From NCBI RefSeq assembly GCF_001886265.1, contig NZ_JXLE01000002.1, positions 110,418 to 174,417 of the forward strand: a DNA stretch of 64,000 bases. The letters are read 5' to 3'. The notes under the pieces are model-generated. The model saw only the letters and a program-made list of their open reading frames with translations, made no database searches and was not told the origin of the DNA. The position numbers and the translations under genes were made by a program. Source of the DNA: Enterococcus thailandicus (GTDB taxonomy: Bacteria > Bacillota > Bacilli > Lactobacillales > Enterococcaceae). Of this stretch, positions 34,749 to 45,894 are shown piece by piece; position 1 is the stretch's first letter; each line of letters opens with the position of its first letter.

Positions 34749-35597
34749 TTATTGCGCTGAAATAGCAAGTCCTACTGCTTTTTCTCCAAGATGCGTTCCA
34801 ATTACCGGGCCAAAGTGACCAATCTCAATTTCTGCATCGGGGTATTTCTTTTGTAATTTTTCTTTTTCACTGATTGCAACATCTAAGTTATTCGCATGGA
34901 TCACATACAACTTAACTGGTCCTGCAATTTCAGTTTTTCGTTGGCCAATAATATCTTCTGCACGGGCGAATGCTTTTTTGCTTGAACGAATCTTTTCAAA
35001 CAAAACGATTTTCCCATCCGTAAAAGTTAAGATCGGTTTAATTTTTAACAACCCACCAATCAACGCTGCACCATTTGTTAAACGACCTCCGCGCACTAGA
35101 TTGTTCAAGTCATCAACTATCAAATAAGCGTAAGTATTATCGCGAATACGATCAATATGTGAAAGGATCTCTTCAAGTGATGTTCCTTGATCATTTAAAT
35201 CCAAGGCAGACTCGACCATGTGTCCCATGGGCATGCTTGTAATTTTCGAATCGTAGGGAATCACCGTTAACCCCTTCACATCTTCTTTCATTGCAAACAA
35301 TGTATTAACAAAACCCGAAATGCCAGAAGAAAGGTGGATACTGATTATCGTGTCATACCCTTTCGCCTTTAATTCGTCATATAATGCCAAAACTTCTCCC
35401 ACAACCGGCTGAGATGTCGTAGGGAAATCTTTACTGTTTTTTAGAAGACCATAATATTCATCAGCTTCAATATCGATACCTTCATTATAAATCTTCCCAT
35501 CTAAAATAACTGGGATCGGAATTACATATAAGTCGGGATGGTTCTTGATACGTTCCGGCAAATAAGCCGTACTATCAGTAACAACTGCAAGTTTCAT
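34749..35597 (-). CDS. DegV-family fatty-acid-binding protein
   Basis: A 282-residue cytosolic protein. The N-terminal MKLAVVTDSTAYLP and the lipid-pocket motifs TSQPVVGE and SGISGFVN are typical for DegV (FakB-like) proteins, which hold a fatty acid for phosphorylation by FakA. GGRLTNGAALIGGLLKIKPIL is the family's conserved middle. RBS GAGGAAA precedes the ATG. Its own terminator follows. Several paralogues usually exist, and chain preference cannot be read here. Confidence 0.9.
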   Translation of the reverse strand: MKLAVVTDSTAYLPERIKNHPDLYVIPIPVILDGKIYNEGIDIEADEYYGLLKNSKDFPTTSQPVVGEVLALYDELKAKGYDTIISIHLSSGISGFVNTLFAMKEDVKGLTVIPYDSKITSMPMGHMVESALDLNDQGTSLEEILSHIDRIRDNTYAYLIVDDLNNLVRGGRLTNGAALIGGLLKIKPILTFTDGKIVLFEKIRSSKKAFARAEDIIGQRKTEIAGPVKLYVIHANNLDVAISEKEKLQKKYPDAEIEIGHFGPVIGTHLGEKAVGLAISAQ

Positions 35598-35686
35598 TTA
35601 TCTATTTCCTCGTTTCAAAGAATTTTTCCAGACCTTATAACTATAGCATAATTTTGCTTGTAGATAAATCTAAAATCCGTTTCTAT

Positions 35687-35723
35687 CAAAAAAGACTGTC
35701 ACAAAAATCGCTTTTTGTGACAG
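35687..35723 (-). terminator. Terminator of the flippase gene
   Basis: CTGTCACAAAAA (35696-35707) pairs with TTTTTGTGACAG (35712-35723); the minus-strand side is followed by a T-run. Confidence 0.88.
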
Positions 35724-35755
35724 CGTATAGTTAAGAATAATAAGCAACTCTTTCC

Positions 35756-37351
35756 TCAGGCGTTCCGGCGATGCAATAGTGAGTGGATACCACTTTTACC
35801 AAACTGAGCGAAAAGAAAAGTCACACCTCCGACTCCTGTAATCAACACACAATAGATCACAGCGTTCGTCTTGCTTTCTAATGAGAGTTGCGTATGCAAT
35901 AAAAAGAACACTATCATACATACAAGTAACATTAGTGCTGTCGAACGAACTGTTTTAAGGAAGAAGTCTTTGATTCTGTATAATGGTGCTATTTGATACT
36001 CGTGACACATGTACCAATAACCACGGATAAACACATACCCAAATGCCAATCCATTTGACAAACTCATCCCATAGCCACCAAATAAAGCTAAGAAAATGAC
36101 TTGGAAAAGAACTTTTAAGACAATTGCTTGTACCGTTAGCCGGATAGCAAACAAATGGTGATTCAATGACTGTAACATCGTTGATAAAATTGTAAATAAT
36201 GAAAAGAATAGCGAAGCTAGTAACGCTAATTGGAAATACCCCACACTCTCAGGATCATAACCAAAGAACAGTGTGTACAATGGTCCTGCTAATAAAGACA
36301 TCCCTGCAAGTGATGGCAATAAAATCAAAATCGCGATTGAAAAACTATCTCCAACCGTTTTTTCAATTTGTTTTCGGTTTTCTTTTTTCAAAGTGCTTAA
36401 TAATGGCAAACTACTGATTGCTACGGTACCAACCATTGAAATCAAAATCAAGGTCAACTTGTTCGGATTCACTGACGCTCGACTAAATAAAAACTCTAAC
36501 TGTTGATCTGCGAGATCTGGACGGAAAAAATGTAATAACGGCTTCATCGTTACTTGGTCGATCATTTGTACAATCGTAATAACTGAACCAACAAAGATAA
36601 ACGGAAGTGTTTCACGTATAATAGCGCTTGAAGCACGACGATTGTCTTTTTTGAAATAACGGGTAGATATCAAGAAATCTTTCAATCTAAAGTAATCTTT
36701 CTGTCGTCCCACTACATACATATGGAAAATCGCAGCTAAACCACCGAAAAACGACGCGACGGTACTGACTAAAACTGCTTCTAAAATCGTTCCATTCGTT
36801 AGGACACGCAAATAATATGTCCCAGCTAAAATAACCAGAACTCGAATTGCTTGTTCGATAATCAATGAAGTTCCATAAGGGCGCAAGTCATTCTTCCCTT
36901 GAAAATATCCACGCATTGCACTTAATACCGGAATAGCAACCAATGAAGGACATAAACTACGAATCGCTAAAATCCCATTATTCACATTGGCAATTGGACT
37001 GATTCCTGCCAGCGCTGGCGCAAATAAATACATCAAAACAGCCGAGGCAATCCCAATGACAAACATGATATTAATCGTACTGCGAAAAATCACTCGACTT
37101 TCTTGTGCATCTCCTTCTTTCGTTGCAATGGCAACTTTTTTCGCGATTGCGTTAGGAAAGCCAACTGTTCCAAGCATCAAGAATAATCCATAAGGCAAAT
37201 AACCGACATTGTAGAGAGTTGTAGCCAACATCCCATCTTGATTATCACCCATCATCATTAACCAAGGAATTAAGTACACAACACCTAAAACCTTACACAA
37301 CAAATTGGCAAACGTTAACCAAAATGTTCCTTGCATCAATTTTTTATTCAT
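35756..37351 (-). CDS. MOP-superfamily polysaccharide/lipid flippase
   Basis: A 531-residue integral membrane protein with about 14 helices. The N-terminal GTFWLTFANLLCKVLGVVY and the GYLPYGLFLMLGTVGFPNAIAKKV loop are typical of the SpoVB/Wzx/MurJ-like polysaccharide flippase group. The start is ATG at 37351 after GAGGAAG; a TTG three bases earlier is possible. No glycosyltransferase is adjacent, so it may be a peptidoglycan-linked or teichoic-acid-related flippase rather than capsule-specific. Confidence 0.85.
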   Translation of the reverse strand: MNKKLMQGTFWLTFANLLCKVLGVVYLIPWLMMMGDNQDGMLATTLYNVGYLPYGLFLMLGTVGFPNAIAKKVAIATKEGDAQESRVIFRSTINIMFVIGIASAVLMYLFAPALAGISPIANVNNGILAIRSLCPSLVAIPVLSAMRGYFQGKNDLRPYGTSLIIEQAIRVLVILAGTYYLRVLTNGTILEAVLVSTVASFFGGLAAIFHMYVVGRQKDYFRLKDFLISTRYFKKDNRRASSAIIRETLPFIFVGSVITIVQMIDQVTMKPLLHFFRPDLADQQLEFLFSRASVNPNKLTLILISMVGTVAISSLPLLSTLKKENRKQIEKTVGDSFSIAILILLPSLAGMSLLAGPLYTLFFGYDPESVGYFQLALLASLFFSLFTILSTMLQSLNHHLFAIRLTVQAIVLKVLFQVIFLALFGGYGMSLSNGLAFGYVFIRGYWYMCHEYQIAPLYRIKDFFLKTVRSTALMLLVCMIVFFLLHTQLSLESKTNAVIYCVLITGVGGVTFLFAQFGKSGIHSLLHRRNA

Positions 37352-37515
37352 CAAATCTTCCTCAACTATATATTAGGTTCTAAACATCTTTTACATTATA
37401 GCAAAAAAACAAGAACAAGTAATCCCAGCATTGCTTTTTCATTTCATCAGCCTGATTATCTCAGCACACAGATTCCACAAATGCCAATCAACCTTTCAAT
37501 AAGTGATTTTCTAGC

Positions 37516-37656
37516 TAGACTGTTTCAACTATTATGCTATACTTTTCTCATAACGAATTTCATTCGTTATTTAGACAAGTCAGTTGGCGGAAAACAGACT
37601 GCTTGTCTAGTTCAATATTCTTTGGGGACAACCAGTGGTCGGTTGTCTCTTTTTTA
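37516..37656 (+). ncRNA. Candidate small RNA of about 105 nt with own promoter and terminator
   Basis: Promoter: TAGACT (37516-37521), 16 bases, then an extended -10 TGCTATACT (37535-37543). Transcription should begin near 37550. Three stems follow: AACGAAT/ATTCGTT (37552-37568), AGACAAG/CTTGTCT (37573-37608) with CAGT/ACTG inside, and a terminator GACAACC/GGTTGTC (37627-37647) with TTTTTT. No open frame with an RBS is present. No match to a named RNA family was recognised. Confidence 0.6.
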
Positions 37657-37865
37657 TAACATTTTAATCATTCAGGTTGAATCTATCGAAATCAGCTTTC
37701 TTTCATTCGCTTGCTGAGTTAAATACTATCATTCATCCAGCTACAATCAAGTTTGTTAAAGGAACCTTAACACTTTCTCCACTTGTCAAAATTCCGGCTG
37801 AGAACCGTTGTTCAAAATGAATTTATCTAACACTCTTTGTACCAATCATTTGTTTCGTTTATTTC

Positions 37866-37914
37866 AAAAAAAGTCTGGAACATTAATCGAAATGATTATG
37901 CTCCAGACTTTTTT
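37866..37914. terminator. Bidirectional terminator
   Basis: AAAAAGTCTGGA (37866-37879 region) pairs with TCCAGACTTTTT (37902-37913). It lies about 150 bases beyond the bglA stop on the minus strand. Confidence 0.75.
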
Positions 37915-38065
37915 AAAATACACAGCGTTTTCAAAAGTTATTTTCTTGGAAGCACGCTAACCCCTTCCAAAAACAAAAATAGGTGAGTTATTTCCGGATA
38001 CTCTTGCTTATTTCTCAGAGCTGATTGTTTTTGACCCAACCTCTTTTAAGAAAGTTATTTTTATT

Positions 38066-41443
<3,378 letters not shown>

Positions 41444-41453
41444 TTAATCCAGA

Positions 41454-41480
41454 GGTCTCGCCAACTAAATGTAACGATCC
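41454..41480 (-). promoter_or_regulatory. Possible second RAT element before bglP
   Basis: The minus strand reads GGATCGTTAC, eight bases, GGCGAGACC, which resembles the ribonucleic antiterminator for BglG-type proteins with a loop two bases shorter. No strong terminator overlaps it, so it may be a relic or a weak site. Confidence 0.35.
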
Positions 41481-41541
41481 AATTCCTTTTGCTGGGTAAG
41501 CTAGTTTTACTCCTTTCATTTTGATTTTAAGAGAAACTCTC

Positions 41542-42390
41542 TTATTTCGTTTTTTCGATGATTCTTGCAATGTGAATCGTAATATACACCTGCTCATCTC
41601 TAGAAACTTGATAGCTCCAACGAGTGGCTAATAATTCAACCACTTTCTTAGTCGCCTCAAAGGCTTCAGGATACTTTTTACTGACAAGGATAAACAGTTC
41701 GTTTTCAACTAGTTCGTCTGCTGCTTCTTTTCTTTGCGCATTCAAAACTCTCTCCGCAAAAAATCGTAGATGGGTAATGAAGCGCTGAAAGTAAATGTCG
41801 TTTTCAGCAAAGTTGATCTTCAATGTATATTTGATAACCGTTAGAATTTCTTCAATCATTTGTGTAAGGCTGACGGCTGACTCATTCGTGATATCCAACT
41901 CGGCATTTACGATGTGTAACGTTAAGAAACCAGATTCGTCATCGGATAGCTCGATCCCCATTTTTTCATTGATAAACTGGATACCTCTTCGCGCAATTGC
42001 TAATTCTTCCGGGAAGAAGTGCTTGATGTCCCACAATAGAAAATTCTTCATTTGGATTCCTTTGCTCTCGCGTTGGATCGCCGTGTATAAATGATCCGCA
42101 AAAGAAATAAAGCTTGTTTCATTAAATTCTTTGTCCAACTTTTTCTTTGCATAATTCAAGATATCAAAAGCAACCATGATGACCTCTTCGGGAATTTCCG
42201 AAAGCATTTGTTCTACTCGTAATGACTCACTTTGATTTTTTATTTCAAACACCTTTTCAATACTATCTGAATCAACCTTAAAGCCCGGCTTTTTTTGAAA
42301 TCCCAATCCATTACCCATCAAAACGATTTCTTTTCCTTCATCATTCAAGGCAACCACGACGTTGTTATTCAAAATCCTCAGAATTTTCAA
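41542..42390 (-). CDS. BglG/LicT-family transcriptional antiterminator
   Basis: A 282-residue RNA-binding antiterminator. It starts with TTG at 42390, because LKILRILNNNVVVALND aligns with the universal MKILRI start of BglG proteins and GGGGAG lies just upstream. CAT RNA-binding domain (about 1-58), PRD1 (about 65-165) and PRD2 (about 170-280), with conserved histidines in FADHLY, LHIVN, THLRFF and TIHIARI. Phosphorylation by PTS proteins would control activity. It should bind the RAT just upstream of its own gene and allow read-through into bglP-bglA. Confidence 0.92.
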   Translation of the reverse strand: MKILRILNNNVVVALNDEGKEIVLMGNGLGFQKKPGFKVDSDSIEKVFEIKNQSESLRVEQMLSEIPEEVIMVAFDILNYAKKKLDKEFNETSFISFADHLYTAIQRESKGIQMKNFLLWDIKHFFPEELAIARRGIQFINEKMGIELSDDESGFLTLHIVNAELDITNESAVSLTQMIEEILTVIKYTLKINFAENDIYFQRFITHLRFFAERVLNAQRKEAADELVENELFILVSKKYPEAFEATKKVVELLATRWSYQVSRDEQVYITIHIARIIEKTK

Positions 42391-42427
42391 TTGTCTCCCC
42401 CCATCTCTTTCAGCCTCACCAACGCAT

Positions 42428-42496
42428 AAAAAAAGACCCAAACGACACCACAAATAAATGTCGTTCAGGTTTAGCTTAACTGAATAATAACTATCC
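42428..42496 (-). promoter_or_regulatory. RAT antiterminator and overlapping terminator before bglG
   Basis: RAT at 42496-42468: GGATAGTTA, variable loop, AAGCTAAACC, matching the BglG/LicT target. It overlaps a terminator in which ACCTGAACGACA (42470-42459) pairs with TGTCGTTTGGGT (42447-42436), followed by seven T. The two structures are mutually exclusive, the standard BglG switch. Confidence 0.88.
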
Positions 42497-42503
42497 TAAA
42501 ACA

Positions 42504-42532
42504 AAGTTACCATTTTCGGTAAGCGCTGTCAA
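42504..42532 (-). promoter_or_regulatory. bgl operon promoter with overlapping cre site
   Basis: TTGACA (42532-42527) and TAACTT (42509-42504) are 17 bases apart on the minus strand. TGACAGCGCTTACC (42531-42518) matches the cre consensus TGWNANCGNTNNCW except the last base and overlaps the -35, so CcpA should repress the operon when preferred sugar is present. Confidence 0.75.
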
Positions 42533-42644
42533 TCTGATTTTTACAGTTTTTTTCTGCGCATTGGCACGAAAAAATAGCACATAATTTTAGATGTTACGAT
42601 TGATGAAACAATTGCTAGGCATACACTCCTCTCCTTTGGGCAAC

Positions 42645-42680
42645 AAAAAAGGGCTTCGACACATTGATGTCCCACCCCTT
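42645..42680 (-). terminator. Terminator of azlCD
   Basis: AAGGG and CCCTT with an inner GTC/GAC stem form a bulged hairpin, followed on the minus strand by TTTTTT. Confidence 0.65.
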
Positions 42681-42691
42681 ACCTTCGTTAT

Positions 42692-43009
42692 TTAAATCAT
42701 TGATAATAAAAAGACAGCTGCTAAACCAGTCACTACAGATAACGCCATAGAACGTGTTTTATATGCTACACCCGCAACTAAGACCATAGCCAAAATTTTG
42801 ATATTCCAAGCAAAATCTAAATGTTCGTGTGTGATAAAAACATCTTTGAATGCTAATGCAGAAAATAATGCTACTGGAACGTACTTCATCCAATCACTAA
42901 ACCACGCAGGAACTTTTCTTTGTGTAAAGTAAAGCATTGGTACTACTCTGGGAATGTAAGCTGCTAGAAATAAACAAGCAACTAGTAAAATCAAATAACT
43001 TTTACTCAT
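42692..43009 (-). CDS. azlD: AzlD-type branched-chain amino acid exporter subunit
   Basis: A 105-residue protein with about four membrane helices. It begins MSKSYLILLVACLFLAAYIPRVVPM, the AzlD pattern with a conserved proline/arginine in the first helix pair. It overlaps the AzlC stop by eight bases, so the two subunits are made together. Together they form an exporter of branched-chain amino acids or analogues. AGGAGG precedes the ATG. Confidence 0.87.
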   Translation of the reverse strand: MSKSYLILLVACLFLAAYIPRVVPMLYFTQRKVPAWFSDWMKYVPVALFSALAFKDVFITHEHLDFAWNIKILAMVLVAGVAYKTRSMALSVVTGLAAVFLLSMI

Positions 43010-43781
43010 GGTTTTGGACCTCCTGATCTGGGAAGTTAAACAACGGCTCGTTCACTTGCTCCGCACGATGTCGTAACTTTTTCTCTTTTTCTTTTTGGAA
43101 AGCTTTTTCTAAAAGCAATCCAGCAAAAGAAGCAATGACAGTCGCTAAGATTAAGCCAAATGTATTTTGGAACAAAACCATAAATGCAACCCCTAAGACA
43201 CCCGAAAAAATACCAGTCAGAATCAGCAAACCATTCTTCATCTGCATAATAAACATAAAAATAAACATTGCCGTTAACGCGAAATGAACTAAGTCAGCAT
43301 CTACTCGAATCACTGAACCAAAAACATTTCCAATCACGTTGCTTCCTGCCCAAGCAGCCATAGAAAACCAATTGACGTACAGGGCTTTTTGTTTGTTCCA
43401 AGTTGGATCTGTAGAATATTTCAAGTAATTAACTGCATAGTTTTCATCATTTAGTGATTGCGAAAAGACAGCTAAAAATGGACGGCTTTCTTTCTTCATA
43501 AATACTGAAAGACTTGAGCCCAATAATGTATAACGTAATTCTAAGAAAAATACCATCAAGATGGTTGTTGCAAATGATGCGTGTGTTGCTAACATTGAGG
43601 CAACTAAGAATTGCGCACCGCCGGAAAAAACCAAAATTGATAATAGACCGGTCAATAATGGATCAAATCCAACCTTCTGTAACAGAACACCACAGGCTAA
43701 TCCAACCGGGATATAGCTAAAACAAAGCGGCATCACTGCATGAAAAGACTGAAGCCATGGCGCAGTTTTCTTTCTACTCAT
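43002..43781 (-). CDS. azlC: AzlC-type branched-chain amino acid exporter subunit
   Basis: A 259-residue protein with about six helices. It contains the family segments CFSYIPVGLACGVLLQKVGFDPL and LVFSGGAQFLVASML. The C-terminus is basic (KEKEKKLRHRAEQ). It is coupled to AzlD by overlap. An upstream GGAGACA serves as RBS. No regulator is adjacent. Confidence 0.9.
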   Translation of the reverse strand: MSRKKTAPWLQSFHAVMPLCFSYIPVGLACGVLLQKVGFDPLLTGLLSILVFSGGAQFLVASMLATHASFATTILMVFFLELRYTLLGSSLSVFMKKESRPFLAVFSQSLNDENYAVNYLKYSTDPTWNKQKALYVNWFSMAAWAGSNVIGNVFGSVIRVDADLVHFALTAMFIFMFIMQMKNGLLILTGIFSGVLGVAFMVLFQNTFGLILATVIASFAGLLLEKAFQKEKEKKLRHRAEQVNEPLFNFPDQEVQNHE

Positions 43782-43921
43782 TAAAATGTCTCCTTTGATT
43801 ACAACAAATAAACAGCGGACTCATTGTAACATAATTTCAATAAATTGTAGCCGTTTTATCTAAAAACAATATTAAATTTTTCTCATTTCAGCTTCAATTT
43901 ATGATTTTTTCTCATCCTTGC

Positions 43922-44857
43922 TTATTCGCGATGGTAATTCGGGTCATACTTATCCGTTTCAATATAAATGTAAATCTTTTTATCTGGTAAACTTTTCCGA
44001 ATCATTCGTTCAATATCATTGACAATTGCATAAGCAAATTCTTCCTTGATATCCAGAATATCCACTTTCGCAGCAACCATAATTTCGGTTGGCCCCATGT
44101 GAACTGTTTTAATATCAATCAATCGTTCTATTTCTGGTCGATCAAATGCTTTTTTAATCAACACTAAGTCATGCGCAGTCACACTCTCACCAATAATCAG
44201 GCTGTAAAATTCTTTCGCAAGGAAAATAGCGGCACCCATCAATAAGAAACCAATTAATAGACCACTAATTGCATCAAAAGCAGCGATCCCAGTCACCATG
44301 GTTAAAATTGTTCCAGCCATAGCCAACACCAAACCAATTACTGCACAAAAGTCTTCTGTGAAAATAATCAAAATCTCACTATGGCGACTTTCACGTAAAA
44401 AGGCTAACAATGATAAATTTTCTGTATTCAGTTCTTTGATTTCTTTAAATGCAATCCGCAAAGAACTTCCTTCAATAATAATCCCAAATAACAAAATAGC
44501 TAAAATAATCATTGGATTTTCTACTTCATGCGCAGGATGAAACAATTTTTCAAAGGCTTCCATGACTCCTAACGCGCCCCCACCAAAAAAGAGCATCATG
44601 GCAACGATCGTACTAAAAAAATATTTTGCTCGACCTTCGCCAAACTGGTGAAGGTCACTTTGACCAGCTGCCGCACGTTTATTCCCAAATAATAGTAGCA
44701 CTTGGTTACTACAATCCACGATACTATGGATACTTTCATTCAACATAGCAGCACTTCCACTAATCGCATAACCAATAAATTTGCTAACTGCAACTAAAAT
44801 ATTGGCACCTAATGCTGCTAAGACAGAAAACATGCCACTTTTCTTTAAATTTTCCAC
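43922..44857 (-). CDS. Cation diffusion facilitator (CDF) family transporter
   Basis: A 311-residue membrane protein with six helices and a cytoplasmic C-terminal domain. NESIHSIVDCSNQ gives the N-terminal metal motif with H and D; FTEDFCAVIG supplies the second pair (E/D). The alternation resembles the ZnT9-like/MMT-type CDF branch. The start is GTG at 44857 with AAGAGG. Expected to export Zn, Fe or Mn; the ion cannot be assigned. No metal regulator lies beside it. Confidence 0.87.
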   Translation of the reverse strand: MENLKKSGMFSVLAALGANILVAVSKFIGYAISGSAAMLNESIHSIVDCSNQVLLLFGNKRAAAGQSDLHQFGEGRAKYFFSTIVAMMLFFGGGALGVMEAFEKLFHPAHEVENPMIILAILLFGIIIEGSSLRIAFKEIKELNTENLSLLAFLRESRHSEILIIFTEDFCAVIGLVLAMAGTILTMVTGIAAFDAISGLLIGFLLMGAAIFLAKEFYSLIIGESVTAHDLVLIKKAFDRPEIERLIDIKTVHMGPTEIMVAAKVDILDIKEEFAYAIVNDIERMIRKSLPDKKIYIYIETDKYDPNYHRE

Positions 44858-44901
44858 TGTTGTTCCTCTTTTCTATGGATTCAATTTTTTTGGATCCAGT
44901 C

Positions 44902-45294
44902 TTAAATTTTGGCTAAATTAAAGACAATCTTTTGTCCCGATTTTAGTTCGATTTCAGCAGCACCTTTAGTGGCAGATTCACCATCAATCGTAAACAACCA
45001 ATACTTTTGTTTTTCCTGATTCTGTTTACGCCCTTCGATTTCAGTAATAAACCCTTTTTCTTCCTCGACTTTAAAAGTTTTTTGCAAAACTTCTAAAAGA
45101 TTTTCTCCTGTTTCAAAAGTAACCTTCTGATTAGCAAAATCTTTTCCATCTTCTTGAAGAACGATTGTTGCTTCTTGCTGTTGCACACTGGAGCTTAATT
45201 GACTATCAGCTGTTTTTTCTACGTTACTGCTACACCCACTTAAAATTCCTAACCCTATGATAACTACAAACAAACTATAAATAATCTTTTTCAT
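44902..45294 (-). CDS. DUF4430 lipoprotein, probable vitamin-binding partner of ECF component
   Basis: A 130-residue lipoprotein: signal peptide with lipobox LSGC (C21), a Ser/Gln linker and a small DUF4430 domain (about 45-130, with GENLLEVLQKTFKVEE and YWLFTIDGESATKGAAEIELKSG). DUF4430 is the transcobalamin-type fold. The gene overlaps the ECF S gene by 20 bases. That pairing suggests a surface vitamin-binding lipoprotein handing substrate (perhaps cobalamin) to the S component. RBS GGAGGG. Confidence 0.85.
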   Translation of the reverse strand: MKKIIYSLFVVIIGLGILSGCSSNVEKTADSQLSSSVQQQEATIVLQEDGKDFANQKVTFETGENLLEVLQKTFKVEEEKGFITEIEGRKQNQEKQKYWLFTIDGESATKGAAEIELKSGQKIVFNLAKI

Positions 45295-45793
45295 TTTTCC
45301 CTCCAAATTGTTTTACTAATCGCTGGATAATAGGAAAGAAAATCAAATAAAAAAGTAAATTTCCTATAGCATGCGACAAATCAAACGAAATACCTTGTAT
45401 ATAATAAACCAACGGCTGTGGCAACTGATACAACACCGTATCATAAATCGCCATTAGGCCTCCATAAATAAAACCCGCTAAAAAAAAGAAAATACCTTTC
45501 AACCAATAACTTGTTCTGAAATAACTCGACTGTCTACATAAAGTAAACAACAAGAAGATTCCTCCATAGCTAAGCCATTGGCCAATCACCCACGGGCCCA
45601 TACCAAAATAAAAACTGCTAATTACTAACGACAGACTCATAACAATCAGCCCATCAATCATTCCCAAGTAAAAAACGACAAATAACAAAATTGCCGTCAT
45701 AGGTTGAAAATTGGGAATAAATTGAAAAGCAACTCTACCTGCTACACAAGCAGCGCTGAGCATACTCAGCTGTGCAAGTTTTCTGGTACTCAT
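45275..45793 (-). CDS. ECF transporter S component, possibly cobalamin type
   Basis: A 172-residue membrane protein with about five to six helices. Ala-rich first helix (LSMLSAACVAGRVAFQFIP) and an FQPMTAILLFVVFYLG loop are typical of S components. It overlaps a DUF4430 lipoprotein gene, an arrangement known for cobalamin-type ECF systems such as CbrT relatives. No cobalamin riboswitch is present upstream, but the leader has a large hairpin. Substrate is therefore inferred. RBS GAGGAG. Confidence 0.82.
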   Translation of the reverse strand: MSTRKLAQLSMLSAACVAGRVAFQFIPNFQPMTAILLFVVFYLGMIDGLIVMSLSLVISSFYFGMGPWVIGQWLSYGGIFLLFTLCRQSSYFRTSYWLKGIFFFLAGFIYGGLMAIYDTVLYQLPQPLVYYIQGISFDLSHAIGNLLFYLIFFPIIQRLVKQFGGKNEKDYL

Positions 45794-45820
45794 TTTTTCT
45801 CCTCTTCACTCTTAAAAATC

Positions 45821-45894
45821 AACACTTGAAACTGGCACAAGCCGCGCATTTGCGGTTTGTGCCAGTTCGATTATTAACCTACAGTTCAAGTGTT
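45821..45894 (-). terminator. Large nested hairpin between the coiled-coil gene and the ECF gene
   Basis: Outer arms AACACTTGAA (45885-45894 side) and TTCAAGTGTT (45821-45830 side) enclose a 16-bp inner stem, AACTGGCACAA.CCGC with GCGG.TTGTGCCAGTT (45830-45867). It abuts the stop of the upstream gene and ends 27 bases before the ECF ATG. Only a broken U-run follows, so it may be a terminator or a structured leader. Confidence 0.7.

Larger units (their letters stand above)
37352..38065. other. Intergenic region holding a probable small RNA
   Basis: About 710 bases between the flippase start and the bglA stop. It contains the small-RNA-like unit at 37516-37656 and a bidirectional terminator at 37866-37914. 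A 128-codon plus-strand open frame crosses the RNA and the flippase 5' end; it lacks an RBS and domain and is not counted. Confidence 0.6.

Noticed and set aside
37331-37717. 128-codon plus-strand open frame across the flippase start and the small RNA
   Set aside because: No RBS, overlaps a real gene and structured RNA, and has no protein-like pattern.
45794-45893. Possible cobalamin riboswitch before the ECF gene
   Set aside because: The leader is too short and has none of the conserved B12-box sequence; only a simple nested hairpin is present.
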